Notes under the pieces: generated by a model
The model's database searches: none
What the model was told of the DNA's origin: nothing
The model's input: only the letters and a program-made list of their open reading frames with translations
Shown here: positions 1 through 9,964 of the stretch, one piece after another
How positions within the stretch are numbered: the first letter of the stretch is position 1
Layout of the letters: each line of letters starts with the position of its first letter
Translations under genes and position numbers: made by a program
Source: Microbispora hainanensis
GTDB lineage: Bacteria; Actinomycetota; Actinomycetes; Streptosporangiales; Streptosporangiaceae
DNA length: 64,000 nt
Reading direction: 5' to 3'
NCBI RefSeq assembly: GCF_036186745.1
Contig: NZ_CP108086.1
Location: 4,712,001 to 4,776,000, forward strand

Positions 1-110
1 GCCCGAGGTCCGGCGGCGTACGACGGAGAAGGCGGCGCGGCCCATGCCCGCCTGACATCCGCGGCCGTCGCCCGCCTTCCGCCCCGGCAGCCCTTACGGG
101 TCCTGACGCC

Positions 111-237
111 GGCGGCCCTCATCGGCCCGGCAGCCTCCTGTCGGCCTGACGCGGGCAACCCTTATCGGCCCGGCAGCTTTCGCCAGCCTGATGCCGGCGG
201 CCCTTATCGGCCCGGCAGCCTTCGCCGGCCTGACACC
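111..237. repeat. 42-bp degenerate tandem repeat, three copies
   Basis: Three consecutive units of about 42 bp begin at 111, 154 and 196, all built around CCCTTATCGGCCCGGCAGC. They differ at several positions each. A weaker partial match precedes them (about 78-110). I see no convincing gene in the first 330 bases; the open frames here are repeat-driven and low in complexity. Confidence 0.8.
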
Positions 238-332
238 GGCAGGTGCCCACGTCGTACCAAGTCGCCGTCGGGCATACGAACGCCGTCGGGCATGCGACAA
301 GGGCGCGCCACGCCGGCGGGGGTACGCGAAAA

Positions 333-361
333 CGCCGCACCCCCACGAGGGGGATGCGGCG
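333..361 (-). terminator. Rho-independent terminator of rpsT
   Basis: CGCCGCA...TGCGGCG hairpin with an added CCCC/GGGG pairing and a short CACGA-type loop. On the minus strand the stem is followed by TTTT (AAAA at 329-332 on the plus strand). It lies 17 bases after the rpsT stop codon. Confidence 0.85.
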
Positions 362-377
362 TGCGCGTCGGTACGAC

Positions 378-650
378 CTACTTGGCGGCCTGCAGAGCGG
401 CGGCGCGCTTGGCGATCGCCGACTTCCGGTTGGCGGCCTGGTTCTTGTGAATGACGCCCTTGCTGACGGCCTTGTCGAGCTGACGGGACGCGGCCTTGAG
501 CGCGACGAGGGCCTCGTCGACGTTGCCCTGGTCGGCAGCCTCGCGGAACTTGCGGACCGCGGTCTTCAGGGACGACTTGACGGCCTTGTTACGCAGCCGG
601 CGCTTCTCGTTCTGCCGGTTGCGCTTGATCTGGGACTTGATGTTCGCCAC
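378..650 (-). CDS. rpsT: 30S ribosomal protein S20
   Basis: A 90-residue basic protein beginning (V/M)[17 protein letters not shown], the standard N-terminus of S20, which binds 16S rRNA and helps assemble the 30S subunit. The frame is open further upstream, but GTG at 650 is chosen because the family starts exactly there and a GAGG ribosome binding site lies just ahead of it. The protein is full length. The gene stands alone on the minus strand with its own terminator, and lies close to divergent lepA, as is common in actinobacteria. Confidence 0.97.
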   Translation of the reverse strand: MANIKSQIKRNRQNEKRRLRNKAVKSSLKTAVRKFREAADQGNVDEALVALKAASRQLDKAVSKGVIHKNQAANRKSAIAKRAAALQAAK

Positions 651-854
651 GAAGAAAGCCTCAGTGTTAAGTCTTGGTCGGATGGGGCGCGCGGGCTGGT
701 GAGAGGGCGCGCCACACGCAGTTGGACAGGATACCAACAGCCCGGGTCGCCGCTCAAATCAACGACGACAGGGCCGCCCCGCTCATGCTATCGCGGCTGG
801 GCCGCCGCGGTCCGCACATCAGGCCGCCCACCTTATGAGTCCGCGCCGGCCGGT

Positions 855-1014
855 CTACGAGTCCACGCTCCCTCGGGCGGGCCGCTCTACGAGTCCACGC
901 TCCCTCGGGCGGGCCGCTCTACGAGTCCACGCTCCCTCGGGCGGGCCGCTCTACGAGTTCGCGATCCCTCAGGCTGGCCTGCCCTAGGAGTCCACGCTCC
1001 CTCGGGCGCCGCCG
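855..1014. repeat. 32-bp tandem repeat, five copies, over a stop codon
   Basis: Units start at 855, 887, 919, 951 and 983. The first three are identical; the fourth is diverged and the fifth is near-identical for its first 26 bases. On the minus strand each of the conserved units carries GTGGACTC(G/C)TAG, and the TAG in the fifth unit (984-986) is the actual stop codon of the GH18-like gene. The rest of the 651-983 gap shows no gene. Confidence 0.92.
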
Positions 1015-2018
1015 CGCACCCAGAACCGCTCGTACTCCGTCCAGTCCTCCTCCGTGGCCGCGAAGTCGACGTACAGGGCCAGGCCGAACTCGGTGCGCGG
1101 GCCGTGCTCGCTGAGCGCGAGCCGCGCGCCCTCGGCCGCGGTCTCGACGCTCTCGGCCGAGTCGCCGTACCAGACACCGTGGTCGTGGTACGCCGGAGCC
1201 CCGATGAGAAGGGTCTTGTCCTCCGGCACCAGGCCGAGGGCGAGCGAGGTCTGCCGCGCGACGTAGCCGCCGTAGAGGGAGTTGAGCGGCGTCCATGAGT
1301 CGTACGTCATGATCGCGACCTGGTCGGTGAGGCCGACGACCTGGCGGAAGTAGTCCGGCGTCCAGTATTTGTCGTGGCCGATCGCCAGGGCGGTGGGGGC
1401 GCGCAGGCCGGTCAGCGGCTCGATCTGCTGCGTGGCGACCGACAGCAGCCGGGTGCCGATGGCCTGCCGGGTCTCGCGCAGGACGCTGAGGAACGACCCG
1501 TCCCCGTCGGAGACCGGTTCGAAGTCGTAATGGATTCCGTCGAACCCGAGGGTGGCCAGGTCGCGGGCCCCCGCCACGACGCGGGCTCGCGTCGCCGGGT
1601 CGGCCAGGCTCAGGTGGAGCTTGCCGTTGTCGTTGACCGTCTGGCCGAGCCAGGCGGACACCCGCACGTCCGGCACGTTCTTCCGCCACCATTTCAGGAA
1701 ATTTCTGGCGTTGGTGTAGCGGTCGGGCGGCAGAGTCCCGTCGTACTTGAACGGCCCGCTGTGGACGTACACGTCTTTGATCCCGCTCGCGCGCAGCCGT
1801 ACGGCGAGGGCCCGCACGTCGGCCTCGGTGCGGCGGCCGTCCACCCACGCGTGGCCCATCCACAGGGCGTCGTGCCCGGTGGTCCTGGCCCATCCGGCCG
1901 GCGTGCCGGCGTACTGCAGGCGCAGCGCGGCGGCGCCGGCCAGGCCGAGCGTGAGCGGCACGGCCACGACGACGATGGCGGCTAATCGCAGAACACGTCT
2001 GGTGGTCAAGGCAAGCAC
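984..2018 (-). CDS. Membrane-anchored or secreted GH18-like glycosyl hydrolase
   Basis: 344 residues. GTG at 2018 is chosen because it places a short basic stretch ([11 protein letters not shown]) directly before a single hydrophobic signal or anchor segment at about residues 10-32. The body resembles GH18-type chitinase/endo-N-acetylglucosaminidase folds: [12 protein letters not shown] carries the DxxxDxE-type catalytic motif, with the Glu as likely acid, and VAIMTYDSW matches the conserved strand near the barrel end. It probably acts outside the cell on a glycan or on peptidoglycan-related material; the substrate is unknown. The last codons (V-D-S-stop) lie inside a 32-bp tandem repeat, so the C-terminus may have been altered by repeat expansion. 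The promoter region is shared divergently with lepA. Confidence 0.75.
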   Translation of the reverse strand: MLALTTRRVLRLAAIVVVAVPLTLGLAGAAALRLQYAGTPAGWARTTGHDALWMGHAWVDGRRTEADVRALAVRLRASGIKDVYVHSGPFKYDGTLPPDRYTNARNFLKWWRKNVPDVRVSAWLGQTVNDNGKLHLSLADPATRARVVAGARDLATLGFDGIHYDFEPVSDGDGSFLSVLRETRQAIGTRLLSVATQQIEPLTGLRAPTALAIGHDKYWTPDYFRQVVGLTDQVAIMTYDSWTPLNSLYGGYVARQTSLALGLVPEDKTLLIGAPAYHDHGVWYGDSAESVETAAEGARLALSEHGPRTEFGLALYVDFAATEEDWTEYERFWVRGGARGSVDS

Positions 2019-2137
2019 CCGGACATGCCACCATGGAGGGTGGCTGGTCCGCCAGCCTCGGGAGGGCCCGCCGAGCGCGAGGCGAGGCGGACGGCCCGCC
2101 CGATCAGCAGTCAATCATCTTGTCGAAACGGACCTCG

Positions 2138-3961
<1,824 letters not shown>

Positions 3962-4029
3962 CCGTCCCTCTGTTGACCAGAACTTAATTGCGATCGCGGA
4001 GAAACATGACCATCGGTTAACGTTTGGTC

Positions 4030-4677
4030 ATGCGCATCCTCTCTGTGAACGTGGGCCGGGCCGTGGACGCCGACTGGGCCGGCAACCTGCGGCGCACCGC
4101 GATCGACAAGCGGAAGATCGAGGGCCGGATCGCCGTCCGCGAGAACGGTCTCGCGGGCGACGAGCGCGCCGACGTCGCCAACCACGGCCATCCGGACCAG
4201 GCGGTGTACGCGTACGCGCGGGAGGACTACGACTGGTGGGAGCCCATCATGGGCCGCGATCTGCGTGACGGCCAGTTCGGGGAGAACCTCACGACGTCCG
4301 GGGCCGACGTGACCGGCGCGGTCCTCGGGGAGCGGTGGCGGGTCGGCACGGCCGTCCTGGAGGTCACCGCCCCCCGCATCCCCTGCGTGGTGTTCCGCAA
4401 CTGGCTGGACGAGCGCGGCTGGGTGAAGCGCTTCACCGACGCGAACCGCACCGGGGCGTACTTCCGGGTGGTCGAGCAGGGCGAGCTCGGCGCCGGCGAC
4501 GAGATCGAGGTGCTCTACCGGCCTTCGAACGGCGTGACGATCGCCGAGTCGTTCCGGGCCTACCACGGCGACCGCGACCTGATGCTGCGGATCCTCGATC
4601 TCCCCGGCCACAGCGACAAGTGGGACCGGATCGCCGAGCGCGTGCTCGGAGATCGCAGCGGCGTCGTCGCAACCTGA
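4030..4677 (+). CDS. MOSC domain-containing protein (YiiM-like)
   Basis: 215 residues. The middle carries MOSC-type sequences: NHGHPDQAVYAYAREDY, FGENLTTSG and a conserved Cys in PRIPCVVF, which in this family is the sulfur-carrying or cofactor-facing cysteine. MOSC proteins handle molybdenum cofactor-linked sulfur transfer or act as reductase components; the YiiM subgroup is linked to N-hydroxylated base reduction. ATG at 4030 starts MRILSVNVGRA, the usual family start; the TTG at 4024 is a less likely alternative. It stands alone after lepA, and no operon partner is evident. Confidence 0.85.
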   Translation: MRILSVNVGRAVDADWAGNLRRTAIDKRKIEGRIAVRENGLAGDERADVANHGHPDQAVYAYAREDYDWWEPIMGRDLRDGQFGENLTTSGADVTGAVLGERWRVGTAVLEVTAPRIPCVVFRNWLDERGWVKRFTDANRTGAYFRVVEQGELGAGDEIEVLYRPSNGVTIAESFRAYHGDRDLMLRILDLPGHSDKWDRIAERVLGDRSGVVAT

Positions 4678-4732
4678 TCACGAAACACCCGCGGCCCTCG
4701 GCCTCGGTGGCGTAGCGATCTACCGTGGCCGT

Positions 4733-5296
4733 ATGAGACGGCTCGCGGGTCTGCTCGTGGTCGGACTGCTCGCCTTCGGAGCGACCGGTTGCACCGTCCC
4801 CATCAACGGGATCACCGGTGTCGGCCTCGATCGGGACGGGAACCTCGTCATCGTCCTGGCCTGGTGCGGGCGGCAGCCGGATGGCGTGACCGTCTACCAC
4901 CGCACGTACTCGGAGGATTCCACTCCCGAGACGTACGACCCTGACGCGAGCGGGCCGGCCAATCCCGCCATCGACGACGCCTCCTATCGGGCTCCCCGGG
5001 TGGCGGGGGAGACGGCGTCGTTCCGGATCGACGCCCCCGGGAACGGTTGGAGGGCCGATCAGGGGATCCCCTCATTCGACCCGGACGTCACCTATCGGGC
5101 GTACGGCTGGACGCGCGACAACACCTTCTCCACCGCGCATGTCGAGTTCCAGATCAGCGACGCGGGCAAGCTCAGGCGCAACCCGGGCACCGTGCTCGTC
5201 AACGACTACGACCCGGAGAGAGACAAGGTCTCCGACGTGCTGCTCCCGCAGGCCGAGTTCGACCGGCAAGGACGGACGAAGTACTGCGACGACTAA
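4733..5296 (+). CDS. Putative lipoprotein of unknown function
   Basis: 187 residues. The N-terminus is a type II signal peptide: MRRLAGLLVVGLLAFGATGC with a lipobox (GATGC, Cys20), so the mature protein should be lipid-anchored on the outer face of the membrane. The remainder is soluble, rich in Asp and Tyr, with two further Cys (Cys45 and one near the C-terminus) that might pair. I do not recognise the domain. It is followed by about 290 bp without a confident gene. Confidence 0.75.
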   Translation: MRRLAGLLVVGLLAFGATGCTVPINGITGVGLDRDGNLVIVLAWCGRQPDGVTVYHRTYSEDSTPETYDPDASGPANPAIDDASYRAPRVAGETASFRIDAPGNGWRADQGIPSFDPDVTYRAYGWTRDNTFSTAHVEFQISDAGKLRRNPGTVLVNDYDPERDKVSDVLLPQAEFDRQGRTKYCDD

Positions 5297-5321
5297 GACG
5301 GCCGAGCATCCGTTTCCGGCA

Positions 5322-5573
5322 TCACCCGCCTCCGAGCTGCCCGGCCGTTGGAATCCTCGGTTCGCGCCTATGGTGCGCCACGCCGCATCGCGCCCGGCTC
5401 CATCGCTCCGTGGTCAGTACACCGAGGCCGTAGACGTCCAGCTCGGAGCCCGCTTTCTCCCGCACCGGGGAGCCGGTCATCCGCAGGGTGATGTGGCTGA
5501 TCAACCGCGTACGGACCCCTTGGGATCGGAGCGGGCCGCCGAGCGCGGCCAGGATGTCCGCCTGCTGTCCTAC
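5322..5573 (-). pseudogene. Possible gene remnant, divergent from the GntR gene
   Basis: An open minus-strand stretch reading ILAALGGPLRSQGVRTRLIS and then TLRMTGSPVREKAGSELD looks like real protein sequence (balanced composition, amphipathic helices). No ATG, GTG or TTG with a ribosome binding site is seen at a sensible place, and the last 25 residues look random. It could be the decayed 5' part of a gene divergent from the GntR regulator. I do not recognise the family, and it may be chance coding in GC-rich DNA. Confidence 0.3.
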
Positions 5574-5583
5574 TCTTGAGCCC

Positions 5584-5854
5584 GTGATCGAGTTCCGGCC
5601 TGACCAGCTCAAATGGGAAGCCGTCCTCGAAGAGATACGACGGCGTATCCGGACGGGCGAATACCAGGTGGGGCACCCCGTCCCTGGTGAACCGCGCATG
5701 GCCGAGGAGTTCGGCATCGCCAAGGGCACCGCACGCCGGGTCATCAACGAGCTGCTCAAGGCCGGAGACGTCTACACCGTGCTCGGCAAGGGCACCTTCA
5801 GTCGCCGACCCCGAGACCGGCGGCCCGCCCGGGAGAGACACCGAAGACGAGTGA
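5584..5854 (+). pseudogene. Small GntR-family regulator, frameshifted near its end
   Basis: From GTG at 5584 the protein is a compact GntR winged-helix domain: WEAVLEEIRRRIRTGEYQVG, GIAKGTARRVINELLKAGDV, VLGKGTF. Such about 80-90 residue GntR proteins are common actinobacterial DNA-binding regulators without an effector domain. As read, the frame then runs on into Arg-rich sequence past the downstream hairpin. Dropping one base at about 5800 (TTCAGTC read as TTCGTC) gives VADPETGGPPGRDTEDE and a stop at 5852-5854, one base before the terminator stem. The gene therefore carries a one-base insertion, real or an assembly error. Confidence 0.75.
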
Positions 5855-5855
5855 G

Positions 5856-5878
5856 GGCCCCCGAACAGATCGGGGGCC
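5856..5878. terminator. Hairpin terminator between GntR gene and chitinase remnant
   Basis: GGCCCCCGA-ACAGA-TCGGGGGCC, a perfect 9-bp stem, lies directly after the repaired GntR stop and 55 bases after the convergent chitinase end. It could serve both directions. Confidence 0.7.
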
Positions 5879-5932
5879 TTCGAAGACACCCAGGCAGGGG
5901 AGCCGTACGAAGTCCCTCCCCCGGGCCGGGTG

Positions 5933-7060
5933 TCAGCGGAGGATGGAGTAGAGGGCGGTGGTGAGGGAGGCTTTGGCGTCGTCTTGGTCGATGGACCAGA
6001 GCATGGAGCCGCCGAGGCCCTTGAGGCGGATGTAGGCGGCTTTTTCCAGCATGACGGCGGGGTCGTCGTAGGACCAGAACTCGTTGCCGTCGTAGAGCCA
6101 GAGGGTGCCGGTGAGCAGGTCGCGGTAGCGTTTGCCGGGTTTGTTGACGAGGATCTTGTAGTCGTCGCTGCCGGGGGCCCAGGTGCCGGGGGCGGGGCCG
6201 GTGGCGGTGGCGTAGCGGCCGTCGGCGCGGGAGGTCACTCCGGTCCAGCCCTGGCCGTACGCGGGGACGCCGATGACGATCTTGTTTTTGGGTGCGCCGC
6301 GTGCGATGTAGTCGCGTACGGTCTGGTCGACGCTGTATTTGACGTCGTTGGGGTCGCGGCGGTCGGTGAAGAGGTTGGCCTGGTGGCCGGTGCGGTTCTC
6401 CCAGGGGCCGTGCAGGTCGTAGCCCTGGACGGTGGCGAAGTCGAGCTGGTCGAAGACCTTCCGCACCTCGAAGCCGGCGTCGATTTTGGTGGCGGCGGCG
6501 GGGAGGAAGGCGGTCAGTTGGTCGTGCCGGTCGTGGGCCTTCATCTGGCGGCGGAGTTCGGCCAGGAACAGGGTGAAGTTCTGCTTGTCTTCGGGGCGGA
6601 TGACGTTGCCGTCGTTTCCGGCGGAGCCTGGCCATTCCCAGTCGAGGTCGATGCCGTCGAAGACGCCGGCGGCGACGCCTGCGGGCAGGCCGGGGAGGTT
6701 GCCCTTGAGCCACAGGTCGACGCAGGAGGCCGCGAGCTTGGCGCGGGATTCGGGGGTGAGGACGGCGTCGGAGAAGTGGGCGGAGCCGGTCCAGCCGCCG
6801 AGGGAGATGAGGACCTTGAGGCCGGGGTGGCGGGCCTTGAGCTTCTTGAGCTGGCCGAGGTTGCCCTTGAGAGGCTGGTCGTCGGAGTCGGCGACGCCGT
6901 CGACGCTTTGGTCGGCGGGCACGGGGCGCTGCCAGTCGGCCCAGGGGTCGGCGGAGTAGCAGGTGCCCTCAGGGCCGACGAACCCGAAGGCGTAGTTGAT
7001 GTGGGTCAGCTTCCCGGCGGCGCCGCTCGTCTCCACATCCTTGACGTGGTAGTTGCGCCC
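5933..7060 (-). pseudogene. GH18 chitinase, C-terminal part of an interrupted gene
   Basis: About 375 residues of a GH18 chitinase catalytic domain: KLTHINYAFGFV, KVLISLGGWTGS, the catalytic FDGIDLDWEWP (DxxDxDxE, complete), ATVQGYDLHGPW, and GGSMLWSIDQDD near the end. A full chitinase also needs the first barrel strand and a signal peptide; both are missing here. The frame upstream of V/METSGAAGK reads RNYHVKD, typical chitinase sequence, then hits TAG at the insertion junction. The missing N-terminus (signal peptide to WGIYG) is at 18217-18350 on the same strand. The two parts join in frame across a 2-bp core (1126 + 134 = 1260 bases = 419 aa plus stop). A GTG at 7036 exists but would give a domain lacking its first strand. 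Confidence 0.9.
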
Positions 7061-7075
7061 CTAGTACCTCCCTTC
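7045..7075. other. attL: left junction of the integrated element
   Basis: Host chitinase sequence GTGGTAGTTGCGC, core CC (7059-7060), then element arm CTAGTACCTCC. Combined with the right junction, the inferred empty site is GTTGCGC-CC-GTAGATG and the inferred attP (minus strand) is GGTACTAG-GG-TTAGAACC, an imperfect palindrome around a 2-bp core. Confidence 0.8.
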
Positions 7076-7165
7076 GCGCAACATGTCACCGATGGAATGT
7101 CGGCCCAGGGCTTGGCGACCACCATCCAGCGCGATTTCACGTCTGACGTGCTCCGATGCCGTCAT
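7061..7165 (-). CDS. 34-codon open frame beside attL, unidentified
   Basis: From ATG at 7165 the frame reads MTASEHVRREIALDGGRQAL and ends SIGDMLREGRY with a TAG whose complement starts exactly at the core boundary. The frame stays open about 80 bases upstream of the ATG without a better start. The composition (charged helix, then a short tail ending in GRY) recalls C-termini of small antitoxins, but I cannot place it. It may be a remnant. The rest of 7166-7500 shows no gene. Confidence 0.3.
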   Translation of the reverse strand: MTASEHVRREIALDGGRQALGRHSIGDMLREGRY

Positions 7166-8449
7166 GCCGCCGTAGTTCGCGTCGCCAGCACTGATCGCCA
7201 GGCACGAAGACAGCGACAGATGACCACCTATCGGCGAGGACTTTCTCTACAAGGTCAAGGCGAGCCGCCTGCGGCGGCTCGCAGCGCGCCGGGCGGCCAG
7301 CGGGCCGGGCGTGCGGCTCTCCGGCCGGTCCCGGCCCGCGCCCCCGGCGCCCGCTCCGTCAGCCCCCTTGAACTCCCGAGCGAAATGGCATCCATCGCCC
7401 CTTTGGGAATCCGTCGACTGCTTGCATCCTCACTGCTCGTGCGGTGATCTCTACTACCCAGTCAAGCCACCGCCATCAGGATACTCATGCACCGCAGATA
7501 CGGAACTTAAATGGGTCTTGTCGGTGAGCTGACGAGGGCTGATCTGGTCTGTATGACCAGGGTGTGCGGTATGCCCAAGGCGGCGGCTTCACCCCCCAGG
7601 AGCAGCGGCGCCGCGAGGAGGTACGGCTGAGCGCAGCCGTGATGTTCGAGCAGGGGGTCACGAACGCGGCGGTAGCCCGGACGTTGCGGGTCACTCAGCG
7701 GTCGGTGGAGCGGTGGCGGCGCGCCTGGCGCGAGGGTGGCACGGCGGCGCTGGCCTCAGCAGGCCCGCACGCGCTGCCCCGGCTCAGCCCGGCGCAGTTC
7801 GCCCGGCTGGAGGCCGAGCTGGAACGCGGTCCGCTGGCGCACGGGTTCGCCGACCAGCGCTGGACGCTGATGCGGATCAAGACGCTGATCGGCAGGATGT
7901 TCCACCTCGGCTACACCGTTCAGGGGGTGTGGTACCTGCTGCGGCGTAACGGCTGGTCGTGCCAGCGCCCCGCCCGCCGGGCGATCGAGCGGGACGAGGC
8001 CGCGATCGAGGTGTGGAAGAAGGAGGTCTGGCCGCAGGTGGAAGATCCGCGGCGGCCGACGGCGCCTGGATCTGCTTCGAAGACGAAGCCGGTCAAGGGC
8101 TGAGGCCGCCTCGCGCACGAACGTGGGGCCGGCGCGGGCACACGCCGGTGGTACACGTCCGCGGGCGCGGAAGCGGACGGGTGAACATCGCCGCCCTGGT
8201 CTGCTACAAACCCGGCGAACGCTCCCGGCTGATCTACCGCCTGCACGTCTACCGCGGCCGCAAAGGCGAGCCCAAGACCTTCGGCTGGATGGACTACCGC
8301 GACCTGATCCTTCATGCCCACGCCCAGCTCGGCGCCCCGATCGTGCTGGTCTGGGACAACCTCAACCTGCACCTAGGGCGCGTATCGGGTTGTGATCAAT
8401 TTGTGGGATTCGCCTGTCCATCGTGGCTTGATCCGGTAGATCGGCGTGT

Positions 8450-8944
8450 GTGACGTGTGCGCAGCTGACGGATGAGGAATGGGAGTTCATCAAGCCATAT
8501 CTCCCGATCGGCAGGTTCGGCCCGTACCCTGAGCGGCTGCGGCAGCAGTTCGAGGGGGTGATCTGGCGGTTCCGGACGGGTGGGCAGTGGCGGGAGATCC
8601 CGCAGGAGTTCGGAGCCTGGCAGACCGTTCACAACCGCTTCCGGCAGTGGAGGGATGCCGGCGTCTTCGAAGTCCTGCTTGAAGGGGCGATCGCGGAAGC
8701 CGCCAAACGCGGCGAGGTGGACTTATCCCTGGTCAGTGTGGACTCCACCACCGCTCGGGCGCACCACGACGCCGCCGGGATGCACCTTGACCCGGACGTG
8801 CTGGCCGCCTTGGAGAAGGCTGCCGAACAGGAGCGGGCCCGGCAAAAGGGGGCGACCGGGAAGGACAACAGGAGCAGGACGCCCGAAACGACGCCGAAGC
8901 AGAACAACGGCGGCACATCCGGCGGCGGCGCAGGCTCCGGTTGA
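8450..8944 (+). CDS. IS5-family transposase, first frame (orfA)
   Basis: 164 residues starting LTDEEWEFIKPYLP, the N-terminal domain of IS5/IS427 transposases, then FRTGGQWREIPQEFG and VDSTTARAHHD with the first catalytic Asp. It ends in a charged linker. Its TGA overlaps the start of the second frame by four bases (TTGA), so the full transposase is probably made by translational frameshifting, the standard arrangement for this group. Confidence 0.88.
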   Translation: MTCAQLTDEEWEFIKPYLPIGRFGPYPERLRQQFEGVIWRFRTGGQWREIPQEFGAWQTVHNRFRQWRDAGVFEVLLEGAIAEAAKRGEVDLSLVSVDSTTARAHHDAAGMHLDPDVLAALEKAAEQERARQKGATGKDNRSRTPETTPKQNNGGTSGGGAGSG

Positions 8945-9450
8945 AAGCTGCCCTGCTCGGACGCTCCAGGGGTGGGCAGACCAGCAAGATTCACCTCGCC
9001 GCCGACCGCAGGTGCCGCCCCTTGGCGTTCGTCGTGACCGCGGGGCAGGCCGCCGACAGCCCGCAGTTCATCCCCGTGCTGAAGAAAGTACGCGTCCGGG
9101 TACCCGTCGGCCGTCCCCGCACCCGGCCCGGCGCGGTCGCCGGCGACAAGGCCTACTCCTCCCGCGGCAACCGCGCCTACCTACGCGGACGTCGTATCAA
9201 GGCGGTCATCCCGGAAAAGAGGGACCAGGCCGCCAACCGGAAGAAGAAGGGCAGCAAGGGCGGCCGGCCCGTCAGTCACGACGCCGGCCTGTACAAGGAG
9301 CGGAACACCGTCGAGCGCCTGATCAACAAGCTGAAGGCCTGGCGAGGCATCGCCACCCGCTACGACAAAACCCCTGCGAGTTACCTCGCCGGCCTCCACC
9401 TCCGCGCCGCGATGATCTGGATCAGAGACCTCACCCAGGCCACCCCTTGA
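8941..9450 (+). CDS. IS5-family transposase, second frame (orfB)
   Basis: 169 residues holding the rest of the DDE domain: GRSRGGQTSKIHLAADRRC, GDKAYSSRGNR (second Asp) and YKERNTVERLINKLKAWRG (Glu and the conserved R/K after it). The nominal TTG start at 8941 overlaps the orfA stop. The catalytic triad is complete across the two frames, so this copy may still be active. Confidence 0.88.
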   Translation: MKAALLGRSRGGQTSKIHLAADRRCRPLAFVVTAGQAADSPQFIPVLKKVRVRVPVGRPRTRPGAVAGDKAYSSRGNRAYLRGRRIKAVIPEKRDQAANRKKKGSKGGRPVSHDAGLYKERNTVERLINKLKAWRGIATRYDKTPASYLAGLHLRAAMIWIRDLTQATP

Positions 9451-9964
9451 TCACAACCAAATACACGCCCTAGTGCCCGGGATGAAGACCTTCGCCGCCG
9501 AGCACGCCGACTGGCTCACCATCGTCCAGCTCCCCGCCTACGCCCCCGACCTCAACCCCACCGAGGGCATCTGGTCCCTGCTCAAACGCGGCGCCCTGGC
9601 CAACCTCGCCGCCGCCGACCTGCCCCAGCTCGTCCGCGTCATCAAGCGCGCCCTGAAGAAGATCCAGTACCGGGCCCACCTCATCGACGGATGCCTCCCA
9701 CCGACCGGCCTGACCATGAGAACGGGAGGCGACATCACGAATTAAAGGTCAGTAGCGCCGTGACGACCAGCCGTGGTCCCCGCCGAGGTTAGTCATAGAA
9801 CCCTTTCCGGCCGATGGCTGGCCATCGGGAAAGTTATTCTCCGCGGCACCATAGTCACAGAAAGATATCTCTTTACTTTTGTGGAAAGTCTATGTGAAGA
9901 TCAATTGGTTTGGTCACTGCCGCCCGGAACGACCGGGGGTGAACCCTGCTGCGATTGGAGGCAC

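Larger units (their letters stand above)
8376..9470 (+). mobile_element. IS5-family (IS427-like) insertion sequence
   Basis: 1095 bp with terminal inverted repeats GGGCG(C/T)GTAT..GGTTGTGATCAA, inserted at CTAG with a TA duplication (8374-8375 and 9471-9472). It holds two overlapping frames of a DDE transposase, as usual for the IS427 group, and sits inside the IS630 transposase gene. Confidence 0.9.
7564..9745 (+). pseudogene. IS630-family transposase, frameshifted and split by IS5
   Basis: Three pieces make one transposase. Part 1 (7564 to about 8045) is the helix-turn-helix region: TNAAVARTLRVTQRSVERWR and a second wHTH. A -1 shift near GTGGAAG (about 8043) leads to part 2 (to 8375) with FEDEAGQGLRPP (first catalytic Asp) and VLVWDNLNLHL (second Asp). 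Part 3 (9473-9745) has YAPDLNPTEGIWSLLK (catalytic Glu region). Removing 8376-9472 joins parts 2 and 3 in frame as NLNLHLVPGMKTF. Whether the -1 shift is programmed, as in some IS630 elements, or a lesion cannot be told, but the IS5 insertion inactivates the gene in any case. Confidence 0.88.
7501..9752 (+). mobile_element. IS630-family insertion sequence, itself interrupted
   Basis: The ends are imperfect inverted repeats (CGGAACTTAAATGGGTCTTG at the left; the complement of the right end reads CTGACCTTTAATTCGTG), each flanked by TA, the IS630/mariner target duplication (7499-7500 and 9753-9754). Without the inner IS5 the element would be about 1155 bp, a normal IS630 size. Confidence 0.85.

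Noticed and set aside
855..1014. CRISPR-like array
   Set aside because: The 32-bp units are contiguous with no spacers between them, and no cas gene is near. It is a simple tandem repeat.
5933..7036. Intact short chitinase starting at GTG 7036
   Set aside because: It would lack the first barrel strand and signal peptide, has no ribosome binding site, and the in-frame sequence upstream is still chitinase up to the att core; the true N-terminus is at 18217-18350.
8941..8944. Frameshift lesion in the IS5 transposase
   Set aside because: Overlapping orfA/orfB is the normal arrangement in IS427-like IS5 elements, so it is read as programmed rather than damage.
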